DNA of 64,000 nucleotides, from NCBI RefSeq assembly GCF_964199755.1, contig NC_133903.1, positions 56,178,739 to 56,242,738 on the forward strand. The letters run 5' to 3'. Source of the DNA: Larus michahellis (lineage: Eukaryota; Chordata; Aves; Charadriiformes; Laridae). Shown in pieces: positions 46,370 to 59,823 of this stretch (positions are counted from its first letter, which is position 1; the number at the start of each line of letters is the position of its first letter). Under the pieces are notes generated by a model, which was given only the letters and a program-made list of their open reading frames with translations, ran no database searches and was not told the DNA's origin. Made by a program: the position numbers and the translations under genes.

Positions 46370-48175
46370 AGGCCGGTGCCAGCGCCCGCAGCGTCAGGCT
46401 GGCTGTGCCGCGAGGCAGGGTTGCTTAGCAATGAGAGGGGGCCCGTGGAGAGCAGTGGAATAAATAACCTTCTCATAGCGACAGCCTTAAAAACTTCCCT
46501 TCTTTCATATGCTCTTGCTTCCTCCGAAGTTAGCATGCTGCTCTCGGACCTGGAGGTCCATCCCCATGGACGCCCGCACTGCGGGATGCGGCGGGGCTCA
46601 CCGCTGGAGGGGGGACAGTCCCCAGGGGGTCACCCCCCCGGCACCGAGATGCTTTTTGGGGTGACCTTCTCAAACTTGGCTTCTCTTGAAGTGCGGGCGG
46701 GCACCTGATCTCCCCTGCGAGTGCCCCTTTCCGTCTCTATCAGGTTTTTGGTGTTCCTGCCTCGAGGGCGGCTGCAGCTCCATTTCTGCGTTTTTCACTG
46801 GATATCCCTGGGGCATCAGCAGCACCCATCGGAAGCGTCCCTTAAATATTTGTCCCTTAAATATGAAAAGCCACTGCCTGGCTGCTCGTGCGCTGTGGCA
46901 TTGCCGCGGGGCTTCGGAGCATCTGAAATGGGGACTGTTTAGGAATACCGATATCCCTCCTGGTTTATCACGACAGAGGCCGTGTGAATTGTGTTTAGGT
47001 AAATCGCTGTTTTGTAAGCCCCTCCGTCTACATTATTCAGATGCTGTAAGTGTGGAACTGCAAGCTTTGTTTTCTTGTGCCGTAGTGGAGATCGTAACGG
47101 GCCCCCAGCATCCTCTGAGCTGTAGAAAATCTAATTAAAGGAAAAAATACTTTGCCGTGCGCCTACAGGATTCACAGCAGAACTGCTTAATGTCTTTGGC
47201 GTTTGGCTTTTTTCTTTCCTGGTGCTTGGCAGAGCCCGTGCCCTCCGGCGAGACCCTTTACCCCCCGTCCCGGAGCCGCTGCTGTTTCCGTACCTAATCC
47301 CAATTAACTTCCTTGGGACTGTTTCTTTGCTACGTGGGCTACGGCGTAATATTTAGAAAGACGTAATTAGAAAAACATTGCGACTGATAACGTGCTTAAA
47401 TCAGAGCGTGTCATCCGTGGTGCCGCCTTCTCCCGGAGACGATCGGGGCGATAGGGCGTTATCTGCGGCTGCTCGGGGCTGGGAGCGGGGATCACCCTTG
47501 GGATGCTTCAGTCGCTTGGCATCGGCCGCTCACAGCCTTCACCCCAACGCTGTCCCGCAGGAAAACCTGCTAATGGCAAAATACCAGGGGGCAGGAGGAT
47601 TTTGCCCGTAATTGCATCGGAAAAGGAAAAAAATAATAATCATGTAAACCCTCCCAAACCTGGAGGTTATGGAAAAGTAAAAAGGAAAGCCCAACGATGG
47701 TGGAGAAGGGGCTGAGAACAAGCCAGGGGAAGAGTTTTTGGCTGAACGTGGGGTGAGCCTGTGGGGAACGGTGTGTTCAGGGGAAAAAAGTTGTGAATTG
47801 AAAACGCTCTCGCAGCTGCCTCTGCCCCATGGCCCTCCCGGCCGGAGCAGCTCCCTGCGGGCACGGGGCATGGAGCGAACGCCAGGCGAGGGGGTTTGGG
47901 TGTATAAATCTGTCCCGAGTACGCTGTTCAGATACAATCAGTGTCTCCACAGAACGTATGGAGTCCCTATCAGACACACTCGCCGTTCGCCGAGCGTGTT
48001 GTCACCTTGGCTGTAGGCTGTGCGGCTTGCCCAGGGCTTCATCCTCTCGGATCTTCAGTAGAAGAACCAAGTCTTCTGCAGGGACAGAGGCACCGGCACA
48101 AAGCCTGTGGCTTTCGTCTCCCAGTAAACCAGCTAGCTAGCCTTGGGACGAGGTCTGGCGGAGGTGGCGTCATCA
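46370..48175. other. intergenic sequence with no supported gene
   Basis: Mixed-composition unique sequence; no gene, RNA or known repeat recognised. Confidence 0.6.
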
Positions 48176-48257
48176 TAGAATCCCAGAATGGTTTGGGTTT
48201 GAAGGGACCTTGAAAGATCATCCAGCTCCAACCTCCTGTGCTGGGCAGCAAACCCTG
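48176..48257 (-). mobile_element. short CR1 LINE 3' end
   Basis: TCATAGAATCCCAGAATGGT followed by GAAGGGACCTTGAAAGATC and CATCCAGCTCCAACCTCCTG is the reverse of a CR1 3' end, about 80 bp long. Confidence 0.85.
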
Positions 48258-51250
48258 CGAGGTGCGTCCCTCCTGACGCAAGGCGGGGACCGAATTCCTG
48301 AGCAGGGCAGAATAGGCGGGGCAATTGCTTTTGCAGTCTATTTTTAATAGAATTATTTTTATTATAAATCCAAGTCCTTAAAACACGGAAATTTAACAAA
48401 GCAGAAAAGTAAAGACTCAGAATATATGTTTGTCTTTACAGATATGGTATTTTTAAGGTGTTTTTAAACTCTCGTTTATTCGTACATACTCGTCTAAACC
48501 TGTATCTGAAATTTAAATAATTAAAAATTCAGAGTGGTGGAATTTGAGTGTAATATTTTACTTGCTTGGCGTGTGTGAGGGCTCTTGGATCTCTTATGAC
48601 GCTGGTGAGGAGTGTCTCTGAAGCGCGGGCCGTGCCGAACGGAGAGGCAGCGCCATTCGAGGCGCACTCGGATTTGTTTGACATGGTGGGTCCTCGCCCA
48701 AACAAGTCTTTGCTGGGAGAGCAAAGCTGGGAGAGCGCCTTCGGAAGCGGCACATCAGCTCCCGGGGTGTTTGAAATCCGCAGCTTTATTCCGTGCATAT
48801 ATTCTGCCTGGTGGAGATTTCCTGGGGTCAAGCAATTTTCCGTTCTCGGGTTCCGTAAACAGCTTGCTGTGCAATTTGCCTTTTTATTCTCCCCTTTTTT
48901 TTTGGAAGAATGATTGCTACGTCTGGATATTTCTTTGTTGCAGCTATTTTCTGACGGCTAACATTCTTTTGCTGTGTGCGGGGTTTCATTTTCTGTGTTT
49001 CCTTTGACGGATGTGCCACAAATGAACTTTGTTCTGTATTGCCAAAATCCCGGGAAAACTATTTTAGGTGAGACAATGGCAGGACTGCGCTCACGCGGGT
49101 GCGGAGCACCACCAAGTGCAATGTTTTGGCCCCTCTCTCCAGCGCATCTGTACCTCTTGGCACTCGGGGGGGAGGTAGAAGGATGGACCCCTAATTGAAA
49201 AATTGAATGGTTTGTATAGACTTCATTGTGTAGACTGATCTGTATTCACTGACAATCGGACGCTGTTTTGTTTTACTAGCTGGATGAGGTGTTAAATCTT
49301 TATCTTTTTTTTGCATGAAAATGTTCACGAAATTTTCCCTTGATTCAGGGTAGTTAAAAAAAAAAAAAACAAAAAAAAACAGAAAAAGCATCTATTAAGT
49401 TTGAACTTGTGCTTTAAACTGCAAGAGCTGGTTTTCATAGCTAATTAGGATTATTATTATTGATAAATGAACAGCGTAGAAGCATAACCACGGATCGAGT
49501 AAGAGGAGCAGTATGTTTGTTTGTGTAAATGAGGTTGATAACGCAACGTGCTTAATAACTACAGCTCAGCCGAGCTGATTTAACAGCTGATCATTAAAGT
49601 CCGTGGTGCCACGGAGCAACCCCATGGGGCTGCGGTGTCTTCTCATACCGTGACCTGATTCAGCCCCAAAACGTTCAGAAGAATTTCAGTCGTGGCAAAC
49701 GCTTGTCTTTAACCTGTGGCTTGTTGCGAGGTGCCTCCAGGGATAGGTTGAGATGCCTTCTTGGGAAGCTTGTTGGTACCGAGCTGTCCCGGTGGTTGTT
49801 GTAGATGTGAGAACTATAGACCTATGGCTTGGGACATCTCTTGGTGTCTACAGCCATACCTGTCTGTATCTATACCAGTAGAACCAGCTTTGTATAGGTT
49901 GAAGAGTTCATGTCTCATTTTCGGGTGCTCTGCTGCATTCTTCCTGCCAGGCGGTGGTTCGGGAGAGCCATCCCCAGCCACCCTGTCCCCTGGGGCTGGG
50001 GACATGGCCGCGCTCCCCCCCAGCGTCCGCCCAGGCGTTTCGGACTCGATTTGGGTCTCAGCGCGAGTGAAACACGTGCGATGGGTAATTACAGGGAGAC
50101 AAAGAGCTGGGGAGAGGTTGGCTCTGGGAAGAGCTCTGCCACGCGCAGGGTTTTAAAATGAGCTAAATTTAAGAATGAAGTGTGAAGCTCAACTTCTGCT
50201 CATGTGGTGCTTTGAAGATACGTTAAGCCCTGAGTAGTACTATGTCTCCGGAAAATGGATTTGGGTATTTCCTTTCTGTAAGCAGAATACTCTCTGCAAT
50301 TCAGTTTTCTGCTGTATAGTATTTATCTTCCCTAATTCCTTTCCTTACAAGATGGCACTATTTTTAAATGAGGCTTTTATTTTCCTAATTAACCATGTAA
50401 TGATTGCTTTTCTGTTTCGCAGTTTTGTTGATACATTTGATGGCATCTCATTCAAGTTCTGTTTCTGCCCTGGCTTGCCTACAACTTCCAGAATTGCAGC
50501 CGAAGTTTCACAGCCGATATAAAGTTTCACTGCTAAAGAGTTCTTGAAAATAAGGGCTTACCTTAAAATTTACCTTAAAATTCACCTGTGCAGCATTTGT
50601 GTGGAAGGTAGCTGGCACGTCCCACAGCTTCAGAGCAGCTCCCGGTTTTGTTGATCAGCAGGAATATTATCCTTGGATTAAAATGAGTTTTCTGAAATCC
50701 TCCTCCTCCTCTCTTCCTGCTGGTCACCCAAAGACCATCCACAGACCTTTGTGGACAGGAAGCATCTCATCTCTCGACTTTCTCTTTTGGTTTACTCAGG
50801 AGTTACCCCAACCGCACGGTGATCCAGGCAAAATCTTCTCAACACCAGTATTGCTTACCCACAAGACCATCCTAAGTAGCCCAGGCCTTTTTTATACTAA
50901 ACACCACTTCCAACAAGTACTTTTTATACTAAACACCACTTCCCTCAACTCTTCACTGGTTTTATTTATTTATTTGAATTCAGGAAAAGGAGCTCAGCCA
51001 ACAGGTCTAGTGCTGCTGTGTATTTTCTCTCACTTCCAGCTGGGGGTCACTTGTCGCAGGCAGTGCCCAGAGCTGCCGTGGTGAAGCCACTCAGAAGAGC
51101 AACGGGTCGGAATGGAAAAAGGAGAGCCCTGAAGAGGAGAAGCCGCGGCAACACCCTTAAAGCCCCAGAAGTGTTGTGTTGGTGCATGGACTTCAGGTGG
51201 TAAAAAGGAAGGTAAAGGTGTCAGAGCAGAAGGGTGCCGGAGAAGCAGAA
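48258..51250. other. intergenic sequence; one short tandem duplication
   Basis: An A-run near 49355-49380 and the 32-bp duplication at 50889-50943 are the only repeats noticed. No gene or RNA recognised. Confidence 0.6.
50889..50943 (+). repeat. two-copy direct repeat, 23 bp with 32-bp period
   Basis: TTTTTATACTAAACACCACT plus TCC occurs at 50889-50911 and again, without mismatch, at 50921-50943, separated by 9 bp. Confidence 0.92.
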
Positions 51251-51580
51251 TCACAGAGTGGTGGGGGTTGGAAGGGACCTCTGGAGATCATCTGGTCCAA
51301 CCCCCTGCCAGAGCAGGGTCACCCAGAGCAGGTGGCACAGGAACGCGTGAGGTGGGTTTGGGATGTCTCCAGAGACGGAGACTCCACACCTCTCTGGGCA
51401 GCCTGTGCCAGGGCTCTGCCACCCTCACAGCAAAGAAGCTTTTCCTCATGTTGAGATGGAATTTCCCGTGTTCCAGTTTGTGCCCGTTGCCCCTTGTCCT
51501 GTCCCCAGGCACCGCTGAGAAAAGTCTGGCCCCATCCTCTTGCCCCCCGCCCTTTAGCTCTTGATCAGCATTGACGAGAT
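51251..51580 (-). mobile_element. CR1 LINE 3' fragment
   Basis: From AATCACAGAGTGGTGGGGGT through CTCATGTTGAGATGGAATTT, CCGTTGCCCCTTGTCCTGTC and CCCGCCCTTTAGCTCTTGAT. The complement encodes the end of CR1 ORF2 (RTRGNGHKLEHGKFHLNMRK), with stops. The insertion is 5'-truncated. Confidence 0.93.
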
Positions 51581-54500
51581 CAATGAGGTTGGGAACAGCA
51601 CGAGAGAGCTGATTACAAGCCTTGTGCCATTGATGGAGAGATCTCGCATGGGTGTTTGGAGGGTGCCGTGAGGACAAGGAGATGTTGCATATTGAGGAGT
51701 TTGCTTCAGGGAGAACGGATCTCCCTTTGGGAAAAATTAAGGCGGCTATTAATAGATCTCTTTTTTTTGGTACTGGGATTTGGTATGATCTTGTAACAAC
51801 TGTAGAGTGCTTTGCAAAAATTGTTTTGGAAGCTGTAGCTGCTTTCTTGACCTATCCTTTCTGCTGCTTTCTTGTGCTGCTTTTTGTGAATAACGTATGT
51901 GACAAAAGCTGTTAAAATAAGGATGAAATTTATGAATAAGCTTCATAACTTTGCTGTGAGCAATATTTTTCTTCCTAACTGAAATTATCAGTTGTCTGAG
52001 CATCCTGGATTTCACGTTTGCAGTACTATGTCTGTCTGCTGAGATATTTAAGGCAGTGCTCTGGAGGTGAGCCCAAGCCGTGGCTCGGATGCTGCCAAGA
52101 GAGAGATGCACTTTGCTGGGAAGCATCTCGGGAATCGATAGAACCACAAAAGAGTCTCCTCTTCAACAACAAGGAGGATAAAGGCATGGAGTGGGTTGGT
52201 TCTCCTGCCTGTTGTGCTGCTCCCCTGCCTTCAGGAGTGTTTCGCCTGGCCCAGCCGGTTCATCGGCAGCGACCCTGCCTTTCTCTGCGCACCCGGCAGC
52301 CGTTAAGATGTCCTGCTCCGGCGGCGCTGGAGCGAGCAGGGTGGTTGCTGTTTGGGTACCTTTTGTTCCATGTCTCCTTTCATGCTCCGGGCAGCACAGA
52401 TCTCTCTGGTCCTCCATCAGCCTGGCCACCAGCATCGCCTTGAAAGAAGCCAACTGCCTTATGGAAAGACCGGGTAGGTAGCAATTGTTCGGAGGTGCTG
52501 ACTCCACCTGTACTTGCCAGGTTACCAGCTGTCTTCACAAACAGATGTGTCCCGTACGTGTGTTCTACCCAGAAATGACTGGAAGTGTTCGGAGCCTTCT
52601 CAGGAAAAACCGCGTTTGGGGAAAGAGAGCCGAAAATCTGGAGATGTGGGAACTGCTGCAGGTCGTATCCAGCATCCATCCCCCAGAGGATACAGAGCGC
52701 GGTCTGTTGCTTCAGATAGACGTTAATTTTTGTTTCACCCTGAAAAATATCTCACGAAGTAGAGTGGCTTTTTCTGCTTTGGAAATTCAGGGCGAGCTGG
52801 GCTGACGCTACCGTGGAGTCACCCGCGGCTGCTCGGGGGAGGTTTCCCTGCCCAGTTAGTGCACTGGGGGAGGCAGAGCAGTGACTTTGTAGGTGTGTTC
52901 GGACAACACGCGTGTACCTTGGGGAGAAAGTGCTCTAAAAAGTAGGCATTAGAAGTCTTGGTTGCCTTATGTTAATAAGGTCATTCGCCTCACTGATAAC
53001 TTTTCAATAATAATAAAAAAATAATATTTCAATAATAAAAGAAAATAACGTTTCGAGAGCAGAATTGGGGTAGGATTTTAAGGTCAGATGTTGGAAAAAA
53101 GGAGCAGGAAGGATGGCGGTGAGGGTCCTTGCTGGCGGTACTGGGCAGAATTAACTGTGGGCAGCTTTTGCCCACCTTGGCCTGCTGGGGGGGACTTGGT
53201 GCTGGCCTCCCCCCTGGATCCGGTTCTTTGGACGGTGACATCCAAGCAGCAGAGTGACACAGCGCTGCCCTGTTGCAGGGCTGGTCTGCCTAAAAGGGCC
53301 ATTTTCCGTCTCCTTGCTGCCAGATCCTTGGCATTTTATTTGAGAAGAAATTGGATTTTTACTCTCCCTTAGGCAGGAGCGGGTGTACATCTGGAGGAGA
53401 AGTCTATGAAAGCTTCTGTATTTTAAATTTCGGATACCAGAGACGACAAACCGCCGGCAGCTGCTGCCGTGCCGTTGTTCAGACCCGGTGAGATCAGCCC
53501 CGGCGCGAGGGCCGGCGAGGATGCCGGGGGGAGGGAAATTGTGCAAAAGCATCATCCCTGGGACGGCACCGCTCCATGCATCCTGGGGCAGCACGGGCGC
53601 CTGCGAGCCGAGACAACATGGAAACAAAAAGAAAAAAAAAAGGGGTGACACTCATGGAAGAAGGTGTTCACCAGGAGCCCATCCTCGGCGCAGTTTGTCA
53701 CCGCCGCTTGGCAGCGCAGCGAGGAGGAGCCTGGAGTGCCAGAAATAGCGTGGATTCAGAAAGACGTGTTTTAAAATTACAGAGCAGCTAGGCAACAAAA
53801 AAAAAGTACACAGTCCACACGAGGCTTCAGCTGTTTGTTTGATGCCTCAGCCAAAAACGGCTTCGTTAGGCAAAATGAAATACTGGAGGCGGTTAATCCT
53901 AAACCCACCAGGGATCCTGAGCAAAATGGCAGCACGAGGCAGACACAGCAGTGTGGGAGCATCTGTTGCCATGCCAACCTCTTAATTTAAAGCTATCGCC
54001 GAGCAGATGCTATCGCATCATAAATATAGGTTTACCTTGTAGTAACGACGCTGTTCTAGACGTTAACTTTGCTCGCGTGTAGGAATGCTTGGGAGCCGAA
54101 GCACGCAGAATAAATCAAAGCACTGCGATTAGCTGTATTTGTCTTTCCCGAAATAAGAAAAAGGCTTCCTCGGACTCACTGCTTTGCATGAAAAATAGCG
54201 AGGTTCAGTTTTTTTTCTAGAACGTACCCTTGGCGTTGCTCTCCTGGGTGCAGCCCCTCCCCACAGCAGCGCGCTCTGTGCCCCCCATCTCCGCTGCCCG
54301 CAGTTCCCGCACTCGGCTCCGTGGTAGCATCCCTTGCCTTCTTTTTGTTTGAAAGTGGGGTTTTTTTTTCTGTAAGTCAAGCTGACAGCCTGCGTATGAT
54401 GTATATTTGCGAGTCAGAGCTGCAAATAGACAACCTGATGGGTGTGAGAGGTAGAGCGTGGGAAAAGGCTCGGAGCTCCTGCTGGCAGGGGTTTGGGGAG

Positions 54501-54727
54501 CTCCAGACGCATTCTGGCAAACTGGTGTTGTTTTTTCCGGCTTCATTTTTATTGTTTCTCATCCTGAGATGGTATTTTTGGATGTGAAAAGATGCAGGGA
54601 CGCGTTTTAGTTTTAAAAAAATAAATAAATGCCAATCTCTATCTTGAGGGGAACAGTGGTGACTGGAAGGCCTGTGAAGGACAGGGCCTAATTAAAGGTT
54701 GAACCTACAGTTGAAGCTCCATAGAAT
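51581..54727. other. intergenic sequence with no supported gene
   Basis: Unique sequence with an AT-rich simple stretch at about 53006-53046 and an A-run near 53631-53641. No gene, RNA or transposon recognised. Confidence 0.6.
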
Positions 54728-55047
54728 TGGCGGTCGGGCTCTTCTCCCAAGGAACAGGCCATGGGACAAGAGGAAACGGCCTCAAGTTGCGCCAGGGGAG
54801 GTTTAGGATGGTTTAGGTTTAGAAATTTTAGGAAAAATTTCTTCACAGAAAGGGTTGTCAAGCATTGGAAGAGGCTGCCCAGGGCAGTGGTGGAGTCGCC
54901 ATCCCTGGAGGGATTCAAGAGCCGGGCAGACGTGGTGCTGAGGGACATGGGGTAGTGGTGGCTTTGTCACAGTTGGGTTGATGGTTGGACTCGATGATCT
55001 GAAAGGTCCCTTCCAACCTGGACAATTCTGTGGTTCTACAATTCTGA
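54728..55047 (+). mobile_element. CR1 LINE 3' fragment
   Basis: From GGTCGGGCTCTTCTCCCAAG through ACAAGAGGAAACGGCCTCAA, GTGGTGGAGTCGCCATCCCT and GATGGTTGGACTCGATGATC to AATTCTGTGGTTCTACAATT. It belongs to the group with the ATTCTATG-type tail. Confidence 0.93.
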
Positions 55048-57963
55048 CATGTGTAGTCAGTCCCGCTGAGCCGCCGCTTAGAGGAGAGCACAGCACCCGG
55101 GCCGTGCCCAGGTTACAGAACCACAGCCGTAAGTTTGTTAGGTGGATTAATTGAGGTTAAGTTTTCCTTCCCCCTTCCTTCCCCCTGCTAGCGCTAGCCC
55201 GGTCACCACGTCCTCCAGGGGCAAGAAACGGGCAGCTGGGCATCTCCTCCATGGAATCCTCTGCTTTGCCTTTTCCGATGAGCTGCTCAGTACCTCCATG
55301 TGAGAAGACACCCACCGCGCCAACAGCGCCATCGCTGATCCCCTGCCCGCCGTGAAACAGTCTTCCAGCTCCTTCTAGGAAGTACAGAGGGGTTTGGATT
55401 GACCCCATGTCCGTGCTACCGCAGTTCAATTTATCTAATTCACAGAAACTGGTTATGTCTTACAGTGTTACATCGGTATTCTCAGACAATAATGATTTTT
55501 TCCCCCCCTGTTGTAAGTCCAAAGATTCAGGATGCTGTGTGGGTCCTTGTGGCAGTCAGCGCCTTGCCTTTTCTGCCCGTGTGCTTTCTCGTTCCCGCAG
55601 GGAAGCGAGCGCCTCTCCCCTCTCACCAGCCGTCGCGCAGCCACCTCCTCGCAGAAGCTGTCTCAAACTTAGTGAGAAGGGTTCGACTGGAGCATTTATT
55701 TTTCTGGGAGGGCCAAAGCAGAGACGCGCGGAAGGTTCACGTCCCGGAGGCAGACGGGTGCTGCTCATGGAGCAGGCCAACGGGTGGAGGGTTGTGGAGT
55801 CCATCAGGTGTAACTGGGATGGGTCGTAACTGGAACCGGTATCGAAAATTGCGGTATGGGGGTATCTGGGGAAAGTGCATGTATACAGAAGGCGCTCTGG
55901 AGTGAATAATACGGTCGGCCTCTCTGAAACAATATCTGAGGGGTGGATATATCCTGCTCGAAGCACTGTTTTCGCCTCTATCCTAAATATAACCAGGAAA
56001 ACATTCTTCAGCTTCTGGGTGCTTGTGGTAGAACAAGTGCTCGAGCAACGACTTCTCCGAAGTGAGAAATGAATAGAGGCTTCACCCAAAAACTGAGGCC
56101 GTATCGCCAACGCCGGTGTCTTGCCCACATTTTCTTCATGGGTCGCCGGCAGGATTTAGAATATCGATATACTTTGCATAGGGCACGTGCGAAGCATTGA
56201 AGACACTAATCGCAGGACCACAAATAACTTCCTAAACGCAATTCTCACGGGGATACTTGGGGAAAACAAACAAAGCCAAATCCTTTTGCGGGAACAATGC
56301 CATAAACCCTGTTTTGGTGGATTTTTCTGCCAGTGAATTCAACAGCGAGACTGTCTGTGGGAAGTGAACAGGTTTAACTGAATTAGTGAGTACCGTAAAG
56401 CATTTTAATTTTTCCCTCTTTATTTCCCTTTTTGTGCTTGTGTGAGAAGTATATGAGTATCAATGACTCCGGTCAGCTGAAAATTAGTTCCTTAATTCTG
56501 TTTTCTGATTTTAGTTCGGGTCGATACCCGCGCGTTCTCCTTTATCGCCTTCTGGCTGGTCCCTGTGCGTGTTCACAAGCTGTTGTTATGCCCCCATATA
56601 AATACGGTATTCCTCTTTCAGCTGCTTTCGCAGGCCACGGATGGAGTCATGCGTAAAAATATTGTGGGAAAACGTTGCCCAACTGCAACAATGATGTTCG
56701 GCTGAGGTCTAAAGGGTCTTGTTTAGGAAAAGCTAATGAACGTGTCAATTTTTACGATTGGCGGTACATGAGCAGTGGCACAGCCTTGGAGACGGGGCAT
56801 ACGGCATGGCTCTGCGCTGGGAATGCTATAGTAATTAATGAGTTATTAATAATTCGCAAACGATGTAGGCCCTGGAAGCCCAGAACCCTTCCCACAGCCC
56901 CTGTCTCACTGGCAGGTGTTGGAAATCAGCTATTTTAGCCAGAAACGTCCTGTTTTGTCAGGAAGTTTGTCCCTCACGGCAAGATGTTCCAGATCTTTGG
57001 GGCTGCTGATTTAAAAGCTGTATTTTAAAAAATTCTATGGAATATTAAGGCACCAAAAGGTATTCTTTAGGAAACAGCAAGTTTGGTTTTTAAAAATGCT
57101 GGGTTGGGTATGGAGAGTGGCTCCTCTGCCAGCCGTAGCCACTCATTCATTGATGAATCATTATGGTTTGCCCTGAATTAGCCACTTCGCAGGAAATTGC
57201 TGCCGTCTTTACAAGCCTCAGAGCCTGCTATAGGAGTTTAAAGAGAGGGACAAAAGGCATTCATTTTTTAAAAAAAAAAACAACCCACGTTGCTCAGAAG
57301 TGTGTGAGTCCATGCGCCAAAGCAGCTCAGTGCTTTTGGCAGACGAAATGGGGAGAAACACAAATGAACAGGCCCCAAAGCGTAAAAATCTGTGCACGTA
57401 CAAAAAGGTAAAGAGGGGGATGCGGTGGAAGAAGCTCTCCTTGTTTTGGCAGCTCTGGGCTACCCACCTTGGCTGCCTCGTACCACCAGAGACACGAAAC
57501 TGTATTTTATTGGCTTTTTCATCTGCATCTGGTTTACGCCTATCTGTACGATACCCAGGAAGTTCTCCTTGTCCGCCGTGGCGGGACCCCGTCCTCTGTT
57601 GGGAAGGCAAATAAAGCCATCTGAATTTTATCACCGTCGGCATTCCTGCCGTGCCGAGGAGGCGCGGCGTGGGCATGGACATAAAGCACACACATAAAGC
57701 GGGGATGTTTTCTATGTTATCCACAGGGAATAGGTGACTTCTCACAGGGTCCCATCTCCTTGGGCCAGTGTCAGCTCTGCAGCTGCGTGAGCCCCGCGCC
57801 CCGGTGCCCACTGCCCTGCTGGGGTGGCCCACCCCACCGTGGGGACCCCAGGACGTGGCTGCCAAAGGGAGCTCCCCATCCACAGGGCTGCTCCCTGCGG
57901 AGACCGGGACCTGCCAGCACCCCCTCCATCACCCCCCGAGGGAGAAGCTTTCCCTCAGCACAG
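55048..57963. other. intergenic sequence with no supported gene
   Basis: Mixed unique sequence; no gene, RNA or known repeat recognised apart from an A-run near 57270-57280. Confidence 0.6.
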
Positions 57964-58690
57964 TGTCCTGGTTTGGGCGACACAGGATTGATTTCTCTTT
58001 CAGTAATTTTACTTTTCGGTAAGGTCTCTTCCAATGCTGGGGAAAACCGCACTTTTAGCAGACTCCAGTGTCGGAATTTGTGCCAGTGTTTCCTTTACAG
58101 CCGGCTCTGGGGTGCGGGTTTCAAGGTCTCAGTGTTTCCAGCTCCCCAGGTGCGGGGACGAGGAGGAGCGAGACCTGGGCGCTGGCCCCAAGCTGCCAAC
58201 GGGATTATTTCACACCGTGAACGGCACATCCCACAGAAATCAGAAAGTTTGCTGAATTCTCTCTCTCTCTGCCGTGCTGTCTGCCATCCCGAGAACTCCT
58301 TTTATCTCCTTTTCCTTCTGCAGGCCTGGGTGGTTTTGCATTCAGGAGCAAAGCGATGCACCCATCCTGGGGACATCCAGCCCTGCCCAGGGAAGGGGCC
58401 GTGTCACCGTTCAGCTTGCCCGGCAGACCGGCTGGGAGCTCTTCCCGTCCCACCAAAAGCCCCAGCGCGACTCAGCTCCGCTGGGCTGTGGCCCCTCTCC
58501 CAGCCTCCGCTGCCCGGGAATGAGATCGGCCTCCGGAGGGCTGGGACACATCCCGCTCCGCAGCCCTGCAGGTACCAGCCTGGCTCAAGCAGCGGATACA
58601 ACCAACCTTATTCACCCAGAAATCCACCAAATACTATTGCAAATGTATATATTTATACTGTTGTCGTATTTCATTCTGCCAGCTGCTTTA
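57964..58690 (+). mobile_element. solo LTR related to the nested LTR at 32607
   Basis: It begins TGTCCTGGTTTGGGCGACAC. The first 290 bp or so are almost identical to 32607-32900 (for example AAACCGCACTTTTAGCAGAC and GGATTATTTCACACCGTGAA). From about 58256 the two copies differ. The right end is uncertain; I place it at the A-run near 58690. No retroviral internal sequence follows, so it is a solo or truncated LTR. Confidence 0.75.
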
Positions 58691-59483
58691 AAAAAAAAAA
58701 AGCATGATTTAGAAACCCTCGCAGCCAGCATAGGTAGGGGAGGGAGGGAGTGTTTAAAAATTCAGCTCATTTAGAGTAATTTTTAATCTCTCTTCCTAAT
58801 TATTTAATCACCGAAATAGCGCTGAGGATGTGTCATAAATAATGCTACGTGTCTATCTGTTTCCCCCGGCTCGCTGCCGCCTTCTCGGCCGAGGCACAAT
58901 ACAGCCGGGCGGAGCGCCTTCATCTTTTATTCTAATTGATCTGAATTCGTGTCACCCAGTAACACCAAAGCAGTCTGGAAAGGCAACCAAAGGTAACCTT
59001 GTCTTTCCGTTTGCTTTAACGAACAATATTTGATTAAGAGTCACGTACGCGTGGGCTATCACCTGTGTGTGTACACACACACCCCCGCACACACGCGCTC
59101 AGTGCCTTTGGTGGTGCACGGCTCACCTCAATACAGGCCGCTATAGCCAATATAGGCTGTCTTGTAAACTAAGAAGGGAATCTGTCAATGGAATAAAACG
59201 AAGCAGAATTAGAGAATTGTAGTGTATGAGACCGAAATTTGCCATTTGTTTGGCGGACACACGGGTGCGCGCGTGTGAGGCGCTCGCATCCTACAGCGCT
59301 TTCTGTCTGCCAAGGGCTTCCAACACCTTCGTGGTTCCTCCCAGTGCCATCGGAAGAGGGACGAGCCCTTGTGTCTGCCCCTTCCGTGTATAGCGCAATG
59401 GGGTTAGAAAGGGAATGGAGAATATGGTCAGTTCTGGAGAATGGGCCAAAGTCAGTCCTTATAGCCCCAGTCAGAGCTTAGAG
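58691..59483. other. intergenic sequence with no supported gene
   Basis: Unique sequence with a short alternating CA/GT stretch near 59064-59097. No gene or RNA recognised. Confidence 0.6.
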
Positions 59484-59823
59484 CCCCTTCCAGGCACTAA
59501 AGGGGCTCCAGGAAAGCTGGGGAGGGACTCTGGAGCAGGGAGGGGAGCCATGGGACGAGGGGGAAGGGTTTTACACTGCAAGAGGGGAGATTGAGATGAG
59601 ATGTGAGGCAGAAATTGTTGGCTGTGAGGGCGGTGAGCCCCTGGCCCAGGTTGCCCAGAGAAGCTGTGGCTGCCCCATCCCTGGAGGGGTTCAAGGCCAG
59701 GTTGGCCGGGGCTTGGAGCAACCTGGGCTGGTGGGAGGTGTCCCTGCCCAGGGCAGGGGGTGCCACTGGGTGGTCTCTAAGGTCCCTTCCAACCCAAACC
59801 ATGCTGTGATTCCCTGATTCCAT
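59484..59823 (+). mobile_element. CR1 LINE 3' fragment
   Basis: From CCCTTCCAGGCACTAAAGGG through GAGGCAGAAATTGTTGGCTG to AACCCAAACCATGCTGTGAT. It is nearly identical to 40655-40981, and to the complement of 11842-12160. It ends without an ATTCTATG array. Confidence 0.94.

Noticed and set aside
57760..58707. 315-codon plus-strand frame
   Set aside because: Runs through a solo LTR and shares its peptide with the nested LTR at 32607; not a gene.
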